Shown here piece by piece: positions 34,149 through 43,242 of a stretch of 64,000 nt of DNA; the first letter of the stretch is position 1, and each line of letters opens with the position of its first letter. Location: the NCBI GenBank assembly GCA_964477445.1, contig CAYZED010000006.1:1-64000 (forward strand). Reading direction: 5' to 3'. The position numbers and the translations under genes were made by a program. Origin of the DNA: CAYZED01 sp964477445. GTDB taxonomy: Bacteria; Bacillota; Clostridia; Lutisporales; Lutisporaceae. The notes below the pieces were generated by a model. It made no database searches. It saw only the letters and a program-made list of their open reading frames with translations, and had not been told where the DNA came from.

Positions 34149-34433
34149 CTAAGAAAAAACAACCTCAACGATTAGTTGAGGTTTTTTTATGCGGAGAATT
34201 TGGAATGATTCGAACTCGAGAGAGCGAGCGAAGATTAGGAACATCATAAATTGATGTTTCCTGAGCGAGTGCCGAAGACGTCAGTCGAGGTAGGAAAACA
34301 GCAATCTGTTGCTGTTTTTCGAATCTCTCTCTCTCCGCCACTAAGTAATGTAAGCCTCATCGAGAAATCGGTGAGGCTTTTTAATGTTCAAAAGGCGAAC
34401 TAAAAAGAGATTCGAACTCGAGAGAGCGAGCGA
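34126..34433. repeat. Duplicated tRNA-tail/terminator/inverted-tail units behind tRNA-Ser
   Basis: The last 23 bases of tRNA-Ser plus CTAAG (34126-34153) recur exactly at 34318-34345. Each copy is followed by its own terminator hairpin (34161-34188; about 34352-34385), different in sequence. Behind each hairpin an identical 25-mer, starting GATTCGAACTCGAGAG, occurs at 34207-34231 and 34409-34433; its first bases are the reverse complement of the tRNA T-arm. Between the units are two more hairpins, AGGAACATCA/TGATGTTTCCT and AAAACAGCAA/TTGCTGTTTT. No gene lies in 34149-34518. Confidence 0.85.
34161..34188 (+). terminator. Terminator of tRNA-Ser
   Basis: AACCTCAAC-GATTA-GTTGAGGTT followed by TTTTTT on the plus strand, 13 bases after the tRNA CCA. 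Confidence 0.85.
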
Positions 34434-34518
34434 GTAAAGAAACGTCTTATCTCTTTCATTCCCACCTTTCTTATGGTAAAATGTAGTAACAAAATATTTT
34501 AAAATAAGGATGGTAACT

Positions 34519-36510
34519 ATGATCCAAAATGAATTCATTGAAGCCGAATTGAATGATTCTGATTTAAAATACCTTAATCTACTTTCTAAACAATACCCTA
34601 CTATCGACTCAGCTTGCACCGAGATTATTAATCTCAAGGCCATATTAAATCTTCCAAAGGGAACCGAGCATTTCCTTTCTGATATTCATGGAGAATTCGA
34701 GCAATTTCAGCATGTCTTAAAAAATGCATCTGGTGTAATAAAACAAAAAATTGAAGACATTTTCGGCAATACACTTCGCAGTACAGAAAAAAAAGAACTA
34801 GCTACAGTTATATATTATCCAGAACAAAAACTTGAACAAATCAAGAAAACAGAGTCTGCTATCGAAGATTGGTACAGAATTACTCTTTATAGATTAATTA
34901 AAATCTCAAAAGTTGTTTCCTCAAAATATACTCGCTCAAAGGTCAGAAAAGCACTCCCCGAATATTTTGGATATATTATAGAAGAACTTATGCACGATTA
35001 TCAAGAAATTGGAAACAAGCAGGAGTATTATGAAGGTATTATAAGTACAATTATTGATATTGGAAAAGCTAAAGACTTTATTATCGCTTTATCAAAATTA
35101 ATTCAGCGTCTTGCTATCGATAGATTACATATTATAGGTGATATTTACGACAGAGGTCCTGGCGCCGACATAATTCTTGATACTTTGATGGATTACCATA
35201 CTGTTGATATTCAGTGGGGTAATCACGATATACTTTGGATGGGTTCAGCTGCTGGATCTGAAGCATGTATTGCCAACGCTTTAAGAATTTCACTGCGATA
35301 CGCAAACTTAAGAATTCTTGAAGATGGATATGGCATCAACCTACTGCCTTTAGCCACTTTTGCTATAGAAACTTACGTAAATGATGCGTGTACCCAATTC
35401 AGACCAAAACAAACAGTCGGAAAAGAATATAGTAAAAAAGAAATTGACTTACTAGCAAAAATGCACAAAGCTATAGCAATTATTCAATTCAAACTCGAAG
35501 AAGAGATTATAAGACGCAGACCTCAATATAATATGGAAGATCGATTAATTTTGAACAAAATCAATTTTTCAGATGCCACAATAACACTAGATGGAATAGT
35601 CTATAAGCTTAATGACCCTGACTTTCCAACTATTGACCCTGCTAATCCCACTCTTCTGACCGAAGATGAGCGTGAATTAATGGACAAATTGAAAACTTCA
35701 TTTATAAATAGTGAAAAGTTACAAAAACACACTAAATTCTTATTCTCAAAAGGAAGTTTGTATCTGAAAATGAATGGCAACCTTCTTTATCATGGCTGCA
35801 TTCCTATGACTCCAGAAGGAGAATTTGACAAACTTCATGTTAATGGACGAGACTACTCAGGAAAAGAATTCATCGACAGGCTTGAGCGCCTGGCGCGAGA
35901 AGGTTATTTTTCAAATGAGGATGACGATGCTAAATTATATGGTATGGACTGTATGTGGTACCTTTGGTCAGGCCCTAAATCACCACTCTATGGCAAGAAA
36001 AAAATGGCCAGTTTTGAGCGATACTTTATAAACGAAAAAGAATCACATAAAGAAGAAAAAAATCCATATTTTCATTTTAGAGATAGTGAAAAAATCTGCA
36101 TAAAAATACTAGAAGAATTCGGATTAAATCCTTCAGAATCAAGAATTATTAATGGGCATGTTCCAGTAAAAACAAAAGAAGGAGAAAGTCCAATTAAAGG
36201 CAACGGAAAAATCATTGTAATAGATGGTGGATTTTCTAAGGCTTACCACTCAAAAACAGGAATTGCGGGCTATACACTAGTCTATAATTCATATGGACTA
36301 GCTCTTACGTCTCACGAACCTTTTGCAACCACACAAATAGCTATTGAAGAAGAAAAGGATATTATTTCGCAAACTACAGTTCTGGAAAAAGTTGTTTATA
36401 GAAGACGTGTTGCGGATACTGATGTCGGCTCATCATTAAAACATCACATTAATGATTTATTATTGCTTTTAGATGCTTATCGTCAAGGTATTATAAAGGA
36501 AAGCCGATAG
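34519..36510 (+). CDS. fbp: Fructose-1,6-bisphosphatase, class III
   Basis: The ATG at 34519 lies after AAGGATGG; the ATG nine bases earlier is inside this site. The 663-residue enzyme belongs to the Firmicute-type FBPase (PF06874), a metallophosphoesterase fold unrelated to class I. Metal-binding motifs are LSDIHGEFEQF, GDIYDRGPGAD and WGNHDILWMGS; INGHVPVK and DGGFSKAYHSKTGIAGYTL follow in the C-terminal half. It hydrolyses fructose-1,6-bisphosphate for gluconeogenesis, opposing the glycolytic operon at 47-53 kb. The last codons are the start of a tandem repeat. Confidence 0.95.
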   Translation: MIQNEFIEAELNDSDLKYLNLLSKQYPTIDSACTEIINLKAILNLPKGTEHFLSDIHGEFEQFQHVLKNASGVIKQKIEDIFGNTLRSTEKKELATVIYYPEQKLEQIKKTESAIEDWYRITLYRLIKISKVVSSKYTRSKVRKALPEYFGYIIEELMHDYQEIGNKQEYYEGIISTIIDIGKAKDFIIALSKLIQRLAIDRLHIIGDIYDRGPGADIILDTLMDYHTVDIQWGNHDILWMGSAAGSEACIANALRISLRYANLRILEDGYGINLLPLATFAIETYVNDACTQFRPKQTVGKEYSKKEIDLLAKMHKAIAIIQFKLEEEIIRRRPQYNMEDRLILNKINFSDATITLDGIVYKLNDPDFPTIDPANPTLLTEDERELMDKLKTSFINSEKLQKHTKFLFSKGSLYLKMNGNLLYHGCIPMTPEGEFDKLHVNGRDYSGKEFIDRLERLAREGYFSNEDDDAKLYGMDCMWYLWSGPKSPLYGKKKMASFERYFINEKESHKEEKNPYFHFRDSEKICIKILEEFGLNPSESRIINGHVPVKTKEGESPIKGNGKIIVIDGGFSKAYHSKTGIAGYTLVYNSYGLALTSHEPFATTQIAIEEEKDIISQTTVLEKVVYRRRVADTDVGSSLKHHINDLLLLLDAYRQGIIKESR

Positions 36511-36585
36511 TATATTAGAAATAATAAAGAACGAAAATCCGATAGTATATTTAGAAATAATAAAGAACGAAAATCCGATTGTATA
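36504..36585. repeat. Tandem repeat (35/36 bp) starting in the last codons of fbp
   Basis: CCGATAGTATATT(T)AGAAA... repeats with period 35-36 bases: copies start at 36504, 36539 and (partial) 36575. The first copy contains the CGA TAG end of fbp. The region to 36626 contains no gene. Confidence 0.85.
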
Positions 36586-36626
36586 AATTAGTTAGCATAA
36601 AGTGTTAAAGAAAGTGTTGATTTCAA

Positions 36627-38198
36627 ATGACTGAAAACTTCAAAAGACTTGAGTCATACGTCATTTTGTCACCTGAGGATATCAAACGCTTTAGAAATTA
36701 CATCGCGTCAAGGTATTCTTCAGATACAAAAATAACTCAAGCTAATGTTCTTGCAAACACGATACATCGAGTTGTTGACAGATATTTAGGCGGTATTACA
36801 CCCGAATTACTACCGTCTATTAAACAAGGCCTTTTTAAACATTTTATTGCTGGTGAAAAAGAATCGATTACCAAACTAGATGTCTTCAATGAAATCGCAC
36901 TTCAAGACATTTCTATTATAGATGCTTGCCTTTGTATTTCAAATTGGATAAATGTGAATGAAAAATTTGATTTAAGAATGTCAGATATAAGTAGCAATAT
37001 TTACTCATTGAGACGTCCATATATCGATGTTACGGCAGTTAAAAAAGAAGCACTTAAAGAAATATTATCTGTGAACAATACTTATGTGCCTCCTGTCATT
37101 GTTGAATCTGAGACGCTGGAGACATCAGGCTATTTCAATAAAGAAATCAAAACAAATACTATTACAAATCAAAACACAATTTTGAACACTTCCAGAAGCT
37201 CTAACACTTCAATAATCAAAAATGAAAACAATGAAATCAATAATAAAAATAATGTTGTAGTTAGTATTGATCGTAAAAAAAGAGCACTTACAAAAAATCG
37301 AATAGTTGCAATTGCATCAGCAGCTGCGATTTTCCTGTTTATTACATCCGGTTTTTCCTTAAACAGTTTTTTCTCAAAAAATTATAATAATGTTGCCACT
37401 AAATCAAATCCGACAAAAATTGCAGCTGTAAAAAATATTTTACAGCCATTTATAGGTAGTAAATTCATTAACATCGATTTGAGTGTTAGCCGTTCAAAAA
37501 TAACGAGAACAAAACCGAACTCAACCACAGCCCTTACACTCGTGTCTGCTTCAGCGGTCAATCCGGAACTAACTCCAGTACTCACTCCAGTATTCAATCC
37601 GGAAATCAATCATGAACTCACTCCGGAAATCAATCAGGAACTCACTCCAGAAATTACTACAATACTTACTCCAGAAATCACTCTGAAGCAAACTCCAAGG
37701 CTTACTCCAAAGACCACGCCGAAAACTAATTCTAAGACATCTACAAAGCATATTCTAAATTCCTCGGTAAAAAAATCGGCTAAGTTTCCTTATCGCAAAA
37801 TTGATTATTCTGACCTAAAATTCTTTTTAAAAGAATCGAATTCAATCCTTTCAGAGGATAAATATCTCAAACCAATTTTAGAAATCTCTGAAGCCAATGG
37901 ATTAGACCCACGACTATTAATCTCAATTGCTGGTCAAGAACAAAGTTTAGTACCAAAAAGTCATCCAAACGCAAAAAAAATAGCAAATAATCCATTCAAT
38001 GTTTTTCACAGTTGGCAAGAATATAATACAAATATTGCTGATAGTACTGCCATAGCATGCCGAACTATTAATAGGCTTCTTATAGGTTGTCCTGATAATT
38101 TTGATGCTTTAACATGGCTTAATAAATCTTATGCAACAGACAAAAATTGGCAAGACGGGGTTAGATTTTTTTACGATCAACTAATTGAAATTGATTGA
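36627..38198 (+). CDS. Membrane-anchored protein with cytoplasmic N-domain and lysozyme-like C-domain
   Basis: A 523-residue protein with four parts. Residues 1-145 are a soluble helical domain (SPEDIKRFRNYIASRYSSDT) with no family I recognise. Asn-rich low complexity follows to about 215. One membrane helix is near 225-246 (IVAIASAAAIFLFITSGFSL). Outside is a spacer with repeats such as NPELTPVLTP and EINQELTPEITT. The last 130 residues look like a goose-lysozyme/transglycosylase-type or glucosaminidase domain: ILEISEANGLDPRLLISIAG followed by QEQSL, where the Glu is the probable acid catalyst, then NPFNVFHSW. A role in cell-wall cleavage controlled from the cytoplasm is inferred. Confidence 0.75.
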   Translation: MTENFKRLESYVILSPEDIKRFRNYIASRYSSDTKITQANVLANTIHRVVDRYLGGITPELLPSIKQGLFKHFIAGEKESITKLDVFNEIALQDISIIDACLCISNWINVNEKFDLRMSDISSNIYSLRRPYIDVTAVKKEALKEILSVNNTYVPPVIVESETLETSGYFNKEIKTNTITNQNTILNTSRSSNTSIIKNENNEINNKNNVVVSIDRKKRALTKNRIVAIASAAAIFLFITSGFSLNSFFSKNYNNVATKSNPTKIAAVKNILQPFIGSKFINIDLSVSRSKITRTKPNSTTALTLVSASAVNPELTPVLTPVFNPEINHELTPEINQELTPEITTILTPEITLKQTPRLTPKTTPKTNSKTSTKHILNSSVKKSAKFPYRKIDYSDLKFFLKESNSILSEDKYLKPILEISEANGLDPRLLISIAGQEQSLVPKSHPNAKKIANNPFNVFHSWQEYNTNIADSTAIACRTINRLLIGCPDNFDALTWLNKSYATDKNWQDGVRFFYDQLIEID

Positions 38199-38378
38199 TT
38201 TTGATTGAAATTGTTTCTATTCGATTGGTTTTAATTGAAATTGATTGGTTTCAAATGAATTGATGGTGAATTGATTGAATTCGACTGGTTTTAAATGAGT
38301 TAATGGTGAATTGATAATGAATTAATGGTGAATTGATGGTGAATTGATGGTGAATTGATTGAATTCGACTGAATTACC
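38199..38378. repeat. AT-rich microrepeat field
   Basis: Between the lysozyme-like gene and the ychF promoter, units such as GAATTGATGGT, TTGATTGAAATT and GAATTCGACTGG are repeated many times with small variations, with a regular 11-12 bp array of TTGATGGTGAA near 38320-38360. The first units begin in the last codons of the upstream gene (ATTGATTGA). No gene in this stretch. Confidence 0.8.
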
Positions 38379-38382
38379 CACC

Positions 38383-38411
38383 TTGCGTATTAAGGAGAAA
38401 TATAATATAAT
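38383..38411 (+). promoter_or_regulatory. Promoter of ychF
   Basis: TTGCGT, 17-bp spacer, TATAAT on the plus strand, about 50 bases before the start codon. It lies just beyond the repeat field. Confidence 0.65.
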
Positions 38412-38463
38412 TTTAGATTGTGTATAATATAAAAATAACTATATAAAAGAAGAGGTAATTTTA

Positions 38464-39561
38464 ATGAAACTAGGTATTGTTGGGCTCCCAAACGTTGGAA
38501 AGAGCACATTGTTTAATGCTATTACTCAAGCTGGCGCTGAGTCGGCTAACTACCCTTTTTGTACAATCGAACCTAATGTTGGTGTTGTTGCAGTTCCAGA
38601 TGATAGATTATCAAAATTAGCTGAAATTTATAACTCAAAAAAAATTGTTCCGACAGCTATTGAATTTTATGATATCGCAGGTTTGGTTAGAGGTGCAAGT
38701 AAAGGTGAAGGTCTTGGTAATAAGTTTTTGTCTCATATTAGAGAAGTTGAAGCTGTAGTACATGTAGTTAGGTGTTTTGAAAACAACGATATTGTTCATG
38801 TTGATGGAAGTATTGACCCTTTACGTGATATTGAAACTATAAATTTTGAACTAATTTTTTCAGATATAGAAATGTTAGAGCGAAGACTCCAACGTTCCCA
38901 AAAAGCTGCTAAAAATGATAAGGCAATTGCAATAGAAGTCGCACTAATCGAAAGAGTCATGAAGGTTCTCGAATCAGGTAAATCAGTGCGAACTCTTGAT
39001 TTAACAAACGAAGAAAATGAAATAATAAAATCTCTTAATCTTCTCAGCTCAAAACCAATAATCTACGTTGCTAATGTTACAGAAAATGACTTAGCTGACG
39101 ATGGTGCTAGTAACGATAACGTAATAAAGGTTAGAAAAGTTGCTGATGAAGAAAAGTCAGAAGTTATTGTCGTTTGTGCTCAAATTGAAGATGAGATTTC
39201 CCAATTAGAGTCTGACGAAAGAATAGTTTTTTTAAATGATTTAGGTTTAGAAAAATCAGGTCTTGATAAATTAGTTCAAGCAAGTTATAAATTACTAGGC
39301 CTTGTATCTTTCTTAACAGCTGGACCTATGGAATCAAGAGCTTGGGATATAAAGAAAGGCACGCTTGCGCCGCAGGCAGCTGGAAAAATCCACTCTGACC
39401 TTGAACGTGGCTTTATACGCGCTGAGGTTATAGCTTACGAGGATTTAGTGGTTCATGGTGGCAATATGGCTTCCGCCAAAGAAAAAGGTCTTGTACGCGT
39501 CGAGGGCAAAGAATACACCATGCAAGATGGTGATGTAGTACTTTTTAGGTTTAATGTATAG
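38464..39561 (+). CDS. ychF: Redox-regulated ATPase YchF (OLA1 family)
   Basis: A 365-residue P-loop protein of the Obg-related family. G1 is GLPNVGKSTLFNAI, G3 DIAGLVRGASKGEGLGNKFL, and the G4 position is NVTENDL instead of NKxD, which gives the family its ATP preference. The coiled-coil insert spans about 120-205 and the C-terminal TGS domain ends in YTMQDGDVVLFRFNV. It associates with ribosomes and is linked to stress response. Length standard. The final 23 bases of the gene are the first copy of a 41-bp tandem repeat. Confidence 0.95.
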   Translation: MKLGIVGLPNVGKSTLFNAITQAGAESANYPFCTIEPNVGVVAVPDDRLSKLAEIYNSKKIVPTAIEFYDIAGLVRGASKGEGLGNKFLSHIREVEAVVHVVRCFENNDIVHVDGSIDPLRDIETINFELIFSDIEMLERRLQRSQKAAKNDKAIAIEVALIERVMKVLESGKSVRTLDLTNEENEIIKSLNLLSSKPIIYVANVTENDLADDGASNDNVIKVRKVADEEKSEVIVVCAQIEDEISQLESDERIVFLNDLGLEKSGLDKLVQASYKLLGLVSFLTAGPMESRAWDIKKGTLAPQAAGKIHSDLERGFIRAEVIAYEDLVVHGGNMASAKEKGLVRVEGKEYTMQDGDVVLFRFNV

Positions 39562-39679
39562 CGGCCTAAAAATGTACGGTACTTTTTAGGTTTAACGTAT
39601 AACAGCCTAAAAATGTACGGTACTTTTTAGGTTTAATGTATAACGGCCTAAAAATGTACGGTACTTTTTAGGTTTTGTT
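39539..39679 (+). terminator. Tandem hairpins: 41-bp repeat derived from the end of ychF
   Basis: TACTTTTTAGGTTTAA starts at 39539, 39580, 39621 and 39662, giving three 41-bp units and a partial fourth. Each joint forms the hairpin CCTAAAAATGTAC/GGTACTTTTTAGG followed by T-rich sequence, so the gene ends in three consecutive terminator-like stems. Copies differ by only a few bases. Confidence 0.85.
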
Positions 39680-39768
39680 CTGTTACCAAATTATTAATTA
39701 TTGTTGTACAATATAAATATATTCGGTAGTCTATTTCCGACTTTTAAAAAATATAAAGGAGGCGCACT

Positions 39769-40434
39769 ATGAGAATTGTTCTTATGGGAGTTGCTGGCAC
39801 AGGAAAAGGAACGCAAGCGGATTACTTGGTCAAAAAGTACAACCTACCTCATATCAGCACTGGTGATATATTCCGAAAAAATCTCAAGGAAAAAACTGAA
39901 ATAGGACTAAAAGCTAAAAGTTTTTTAGAAAAAGGTTATTTAGTACCTGATTTTATCACTACCGAAATTGTAGAAAAACGCCTTGTTGAAGTTGATTGCG
40001 AAAACGGATTTATATTAGACGGTTTTCCAAGAAATTTGGCTCAAGCTATTCATCTGGATGGTTTCTTATCGGAGCGTAATAAAAAAATTGATGCAGTAAT
40101 AAACATAGAATTAAATGAAGACGTTCTAATAAAACGCGCACTTGGTAGATTGGTCTGTATTGATTGCACCTCAACTTTTAACCAGTTTTTCTATCCCCCA
40201 AAAGATTTATCGATATGTCCAAAATGTGGTGGCAAATTAATAAGACGTGAAGATGATAATTTAGATTCTATCCTGAATCGTATTAGTGTTTATAAAGGAG
40301 AAACCTTACCCCTTATCGAATACTACACTCACCATGGAACCCTATTACATATTGACGGAACCCCTTCTCCTGCTGCAGTTTTCAAATCTATAGATTCCGA
40401 ACTCATCAGAATTGAGAAATCGTATCATCTTTAA
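39769..40434 (+). CDS. adk: Adenylate kinase (zinc-type LID)
   Basis: A 221-residue nucleoside monophosphate kinase. The P-loop is GVAGTGKGTQ (the more usual form is GxPGAGKGTQ), followed by HISTGDIFRKN and DGFPRNLAQA. The LID carries two Cys pairs, CIDC and CPKC, for zinc, as in Gram-positive adenylate kinases. It is not in the usual secY operon position, so it may be a second copy. AGGAGG precedes the ATG. Some positions deviate from the canonical enzyme, and a preference for another NMP cannot be excluded. Confidence 0.88.
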   Translation: MRIVLMGVAGTGKGTQADYLVKKYNLPHISTGDIFRKNLKEKTEIGLKAKSFLEKGYLVPDFITTEIVEKRLVEVDCENGFILDGFPRNLAQAIHLDGFLSERNKKIDAVINIELNEDVLIKRALGRLVCIDCTSTFNQFFYPPKDLSICPKCGGKLIRREDDNLDSILNRISVYKGETLPLIEYYTHHGTLLHIDGTPSPAAVFKSIDSELIRIEKSYHL

Positions 40435-40442
40435 GAAAGATT

Positions 40443-40487
40443 AAAACGGATAATTGCTTCAAATTAAAGTAATTATCCGTTTTTTAT
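40443..40487. terminator. Bidirectional terminator between convergent adk and the beta-propeller gene
   Basis: AAAACGGATAATTGCTT and AAAGTAATTATCCGTTTT form a long stem, with T-runs on both strands. It serves adk on the plus strand and probably the minus-strand gene ending at 40579. Confidence 0.85.
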
Positions 40488-40578
40488 ATTTTTTATTAGT
40501 ATTTGTATATCTTAGTATTTGTTTTTTGTTTGTGTAAATTTTTTGTGGATATTCCAATTATTCATTACCAAATTATTT

Positions 40579-41557
40579 CTAAAATTTGACCCTTATAACA
40601 ACGCCAACTGGCTTATCACAGGTTGTGTAAATGAATCCATTAATGAAAGTTATTCTTGATGGGAAAGAAACACTAAGTTTCATTTCTTTTATTTTTTCCA
40701 TATTGTCAGTATTTAGTTTAATAAGTTTATCTCCATTATAGTTAAAAAGATTCCATGTACCAACGACAACATCCCGTCCATCATATCCCATAGAAAAATT
40801 CCCAACATCAAAGTTTTCACTTCCGGTAAACATAGAAACAAAAGACATATGTTCAGATAAAACATCAATTTTCACAACTTTTATTGGGTTAGTATCTGCA
40901 GTAGCGTAAAAATATTTACCATCAGTACAAGAGCTATGATAGTTTGTGACCCCTTTGACATATATTGATTCAACTTCGCTAAAATCATCCTTCTTAATTC
41001 TAAATATTCTTGCTTCGTTATCATTATCTTTGTCACTTACACCTACTATATAATCCCCGACCATAGTTATTGAGTGAATAGATGAAGCTTCTTCAGGTGT
41101 AAAATAGTATTCGCTAACTTTTTCCATATTTTCAGGATTGAATTTTATTAGTTTGGCGGATTCGTTATAAGTTGCTGCATAAACAAACTTGCCATCATAC
41201 ACCATAGATCTAATATAGCTATCATTTGGTTTTTCCCATAAATTATCTTCGCATTTTAATGTTCCAACTATTTGCATTGAGTCAGTATCAATTTTTGTAA
41301 ATACGCAAGGGTCAGTAAAACTAGCATGAATTATTGTATGCTTATCAATTGTAACCATGGCAGAAACTCTCGTTTCATCTCTATTCTCATTAGCTGGTAA
41401 TGTTAAATCTGAAATCCTCTTCATCTCTAATATATCAAATTTAACTATTTTAGCTGGGGTTACATTCATTCCTAAGTATGCATATCTTTCACCATCATAA
41501 ACAAGTGCACATGCATTATTATCCGTTGGATCTAATACCGTGATTATGTCATCATCT
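40579..41557 (-). CDS. Beta-propeller-like domain protein, 5' side ends in a gap
   Basis: The frame is open to the gap at 41558-41567 and contains DDDIITVLDPTDNNACALVY before the first ATG, so it is the continuation of a larger protein, most likely the PPC-domain protein on the other side. The sequence has about six repeats with motifs of the form YDGKFVYAATYNESAKLIKF, DGKYFYATADTNPIKVVKID and NGFIYTTCDKPVGVVIRVKF, typical of WD40/YncE-like propellers. No catalytic residues are recognised. A role as a surface-binding or recognition module is inferred. Confidence 0.7.
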
Positions 41558-41567
41558 NNNNNNNNNN

Positions 41568-43079
41568 ATCTGATTCTAATATATTCTGAGACTTAATAAC
41601 TAGTTCGTAATCCCCAATTTTATTTGGATAGAAATGAGAAACCTTAATGTAATAATCACCCGGGTCATATACCACAGAGAAATTAAAGTTTTTCAAGTTT
41701 CCACTATCATCATTAGATGAAACAAATTCATATTTTCCATTAACTAATCTATAAATTTCAGCAAATGTATCTGTAGTTCCTTCAGAACAAAGATTTACTT
41801 TTGACCTACTATTAATTGAATACTTAAAATAATCAACGTCTCCTTTATATTGAATACCACTAGACGTAGTTGATGTGCTATTTATTAAAGTAGCCGTTTC
41901 AAAAGTATTTCCATGTTCGTCTGGAACTTGTTTTTTTACTTTTATACTAATAGAGTATTCTCCGATCCTGTCTACATAATAATCTTTTATTAACAAATAG
42001 TGTTTGCCAGGCTTCAATGTAGCTTTAATATAAAAATTCTTCAAATCACCTTCATCATCATTTTCCTCTAGTATTGATTCATTTTCGTTATAAAGAATAC
42101 CATAAGTATCTGTTGAACCTAATGTAGTAATTTCAACATCTGATTCAGTTTCTAATACAAATGAAATACAATCAACATCAGAATTATAGTTAATTTCTCC
42201 ATTTAAGCTAATCGAATCATTAAAAACAAGATTCTTTGCAGATGAAATACTATTAGGGAAATCATCTTTTAATTCTTTAATATTGACACATAAAGAATAA
42301 TCCCCTGCTCTCTCTGGATAATAATTTTGTATCTTAATCGTGGCGCTTACATCACTATAAGTTCCTCTAATCAAGAAATTTTTAAGAGTACCTGAATCAT
42401 CATCAGTTAAAATCGCTCCGTCTGAAAAGTTAACCGTAGCTACAGTATCTGTATTTCCAGTCGTATAAATTTCCACCACGCACTGTCCTTTAATACTTAA
42501 ATCAAAACAATCTATGTCGCCTTTGTAATCTAATTTACCGTTGTAAACGAAATTTCCAATGCCTGAGATTACTGGTGCGCCCTCGGATGTGTTTGGATAG
42601 TCATCGTCCGGAACAAAAACTGAATCAATTTTTAAAGTGTATTTCCCTATAGGTTCTGGGTAATAGTCTCTGATTGTTATATAATACGTTCCCGAAGAGA
42701 GTGTTGCATTAATATTAAAATTCTTTCCTTCTCCTTCATCGTCATTTGTGGCAATAGTTTTACCATCTTCAGTCATAAGAGTACCAAAAGTATCTATTTC
42801 GCTCAGCGTTTGTATAGTAACTTCAGATTGTTTTTTTAATTCAAATTTATAATAATCCAATTCACCAGGAAGTGAAATAGAATCATCAGTTAATGAATTG
42901 GATCCAACATATATTGCGGTAGATATATCACTTCCACTTCGAACATCCATTGTACTTATCAATCCGTCTGTGGCTGTTTCGACACCCGTTTCTATAGAAA
43001 CAGGAACCGCACTAACTATTATTACAGATTGAAAAATCAAAACTAACACCAATATTAAAATTCTTTTTATCGTCTTCAT
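41568..43079 (-). CDS. Secreted protein with four PPC (pre-peptidase C-terminal) domains, 3' side ends in a gap
   Basis: Residues 1-26 form a signal peptide. Four homologous domains of about 110 residues follow, each with the PPC pattern of a polar start (DDYPNTSEGAPVIS, DDFPNSISSAKNLV, DEHGNTFETATLIN), a GxxDxD-type core such as YKGDIDCFDLSIKG, a TDDDSGTLKNF-like Asp-rich loop and an end of the PERAGDYSL type. The Asp-rich loops may bind calcium. PPC domains occur in secreted enzymes of Clostridia. The frame reaches the gap at 41558-41567 and probably continues into the propeller module. CGGAGG precedes the ATG. Confidence 0.85.
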
Positions 43080-43242
43080 TATGCCTCCGAAAATAAATAT
43101 ATTTGAAAAACTTAAATATACATAATAAACTTATTTTAGTATATATAAAACGGAATAATATGTCAAGATATATAACAATATAACACACCCATTTTTTGTT
43201 AAAATTCAGTTAATTCTATGTAATTTTTTGCTTTAACAAGCC

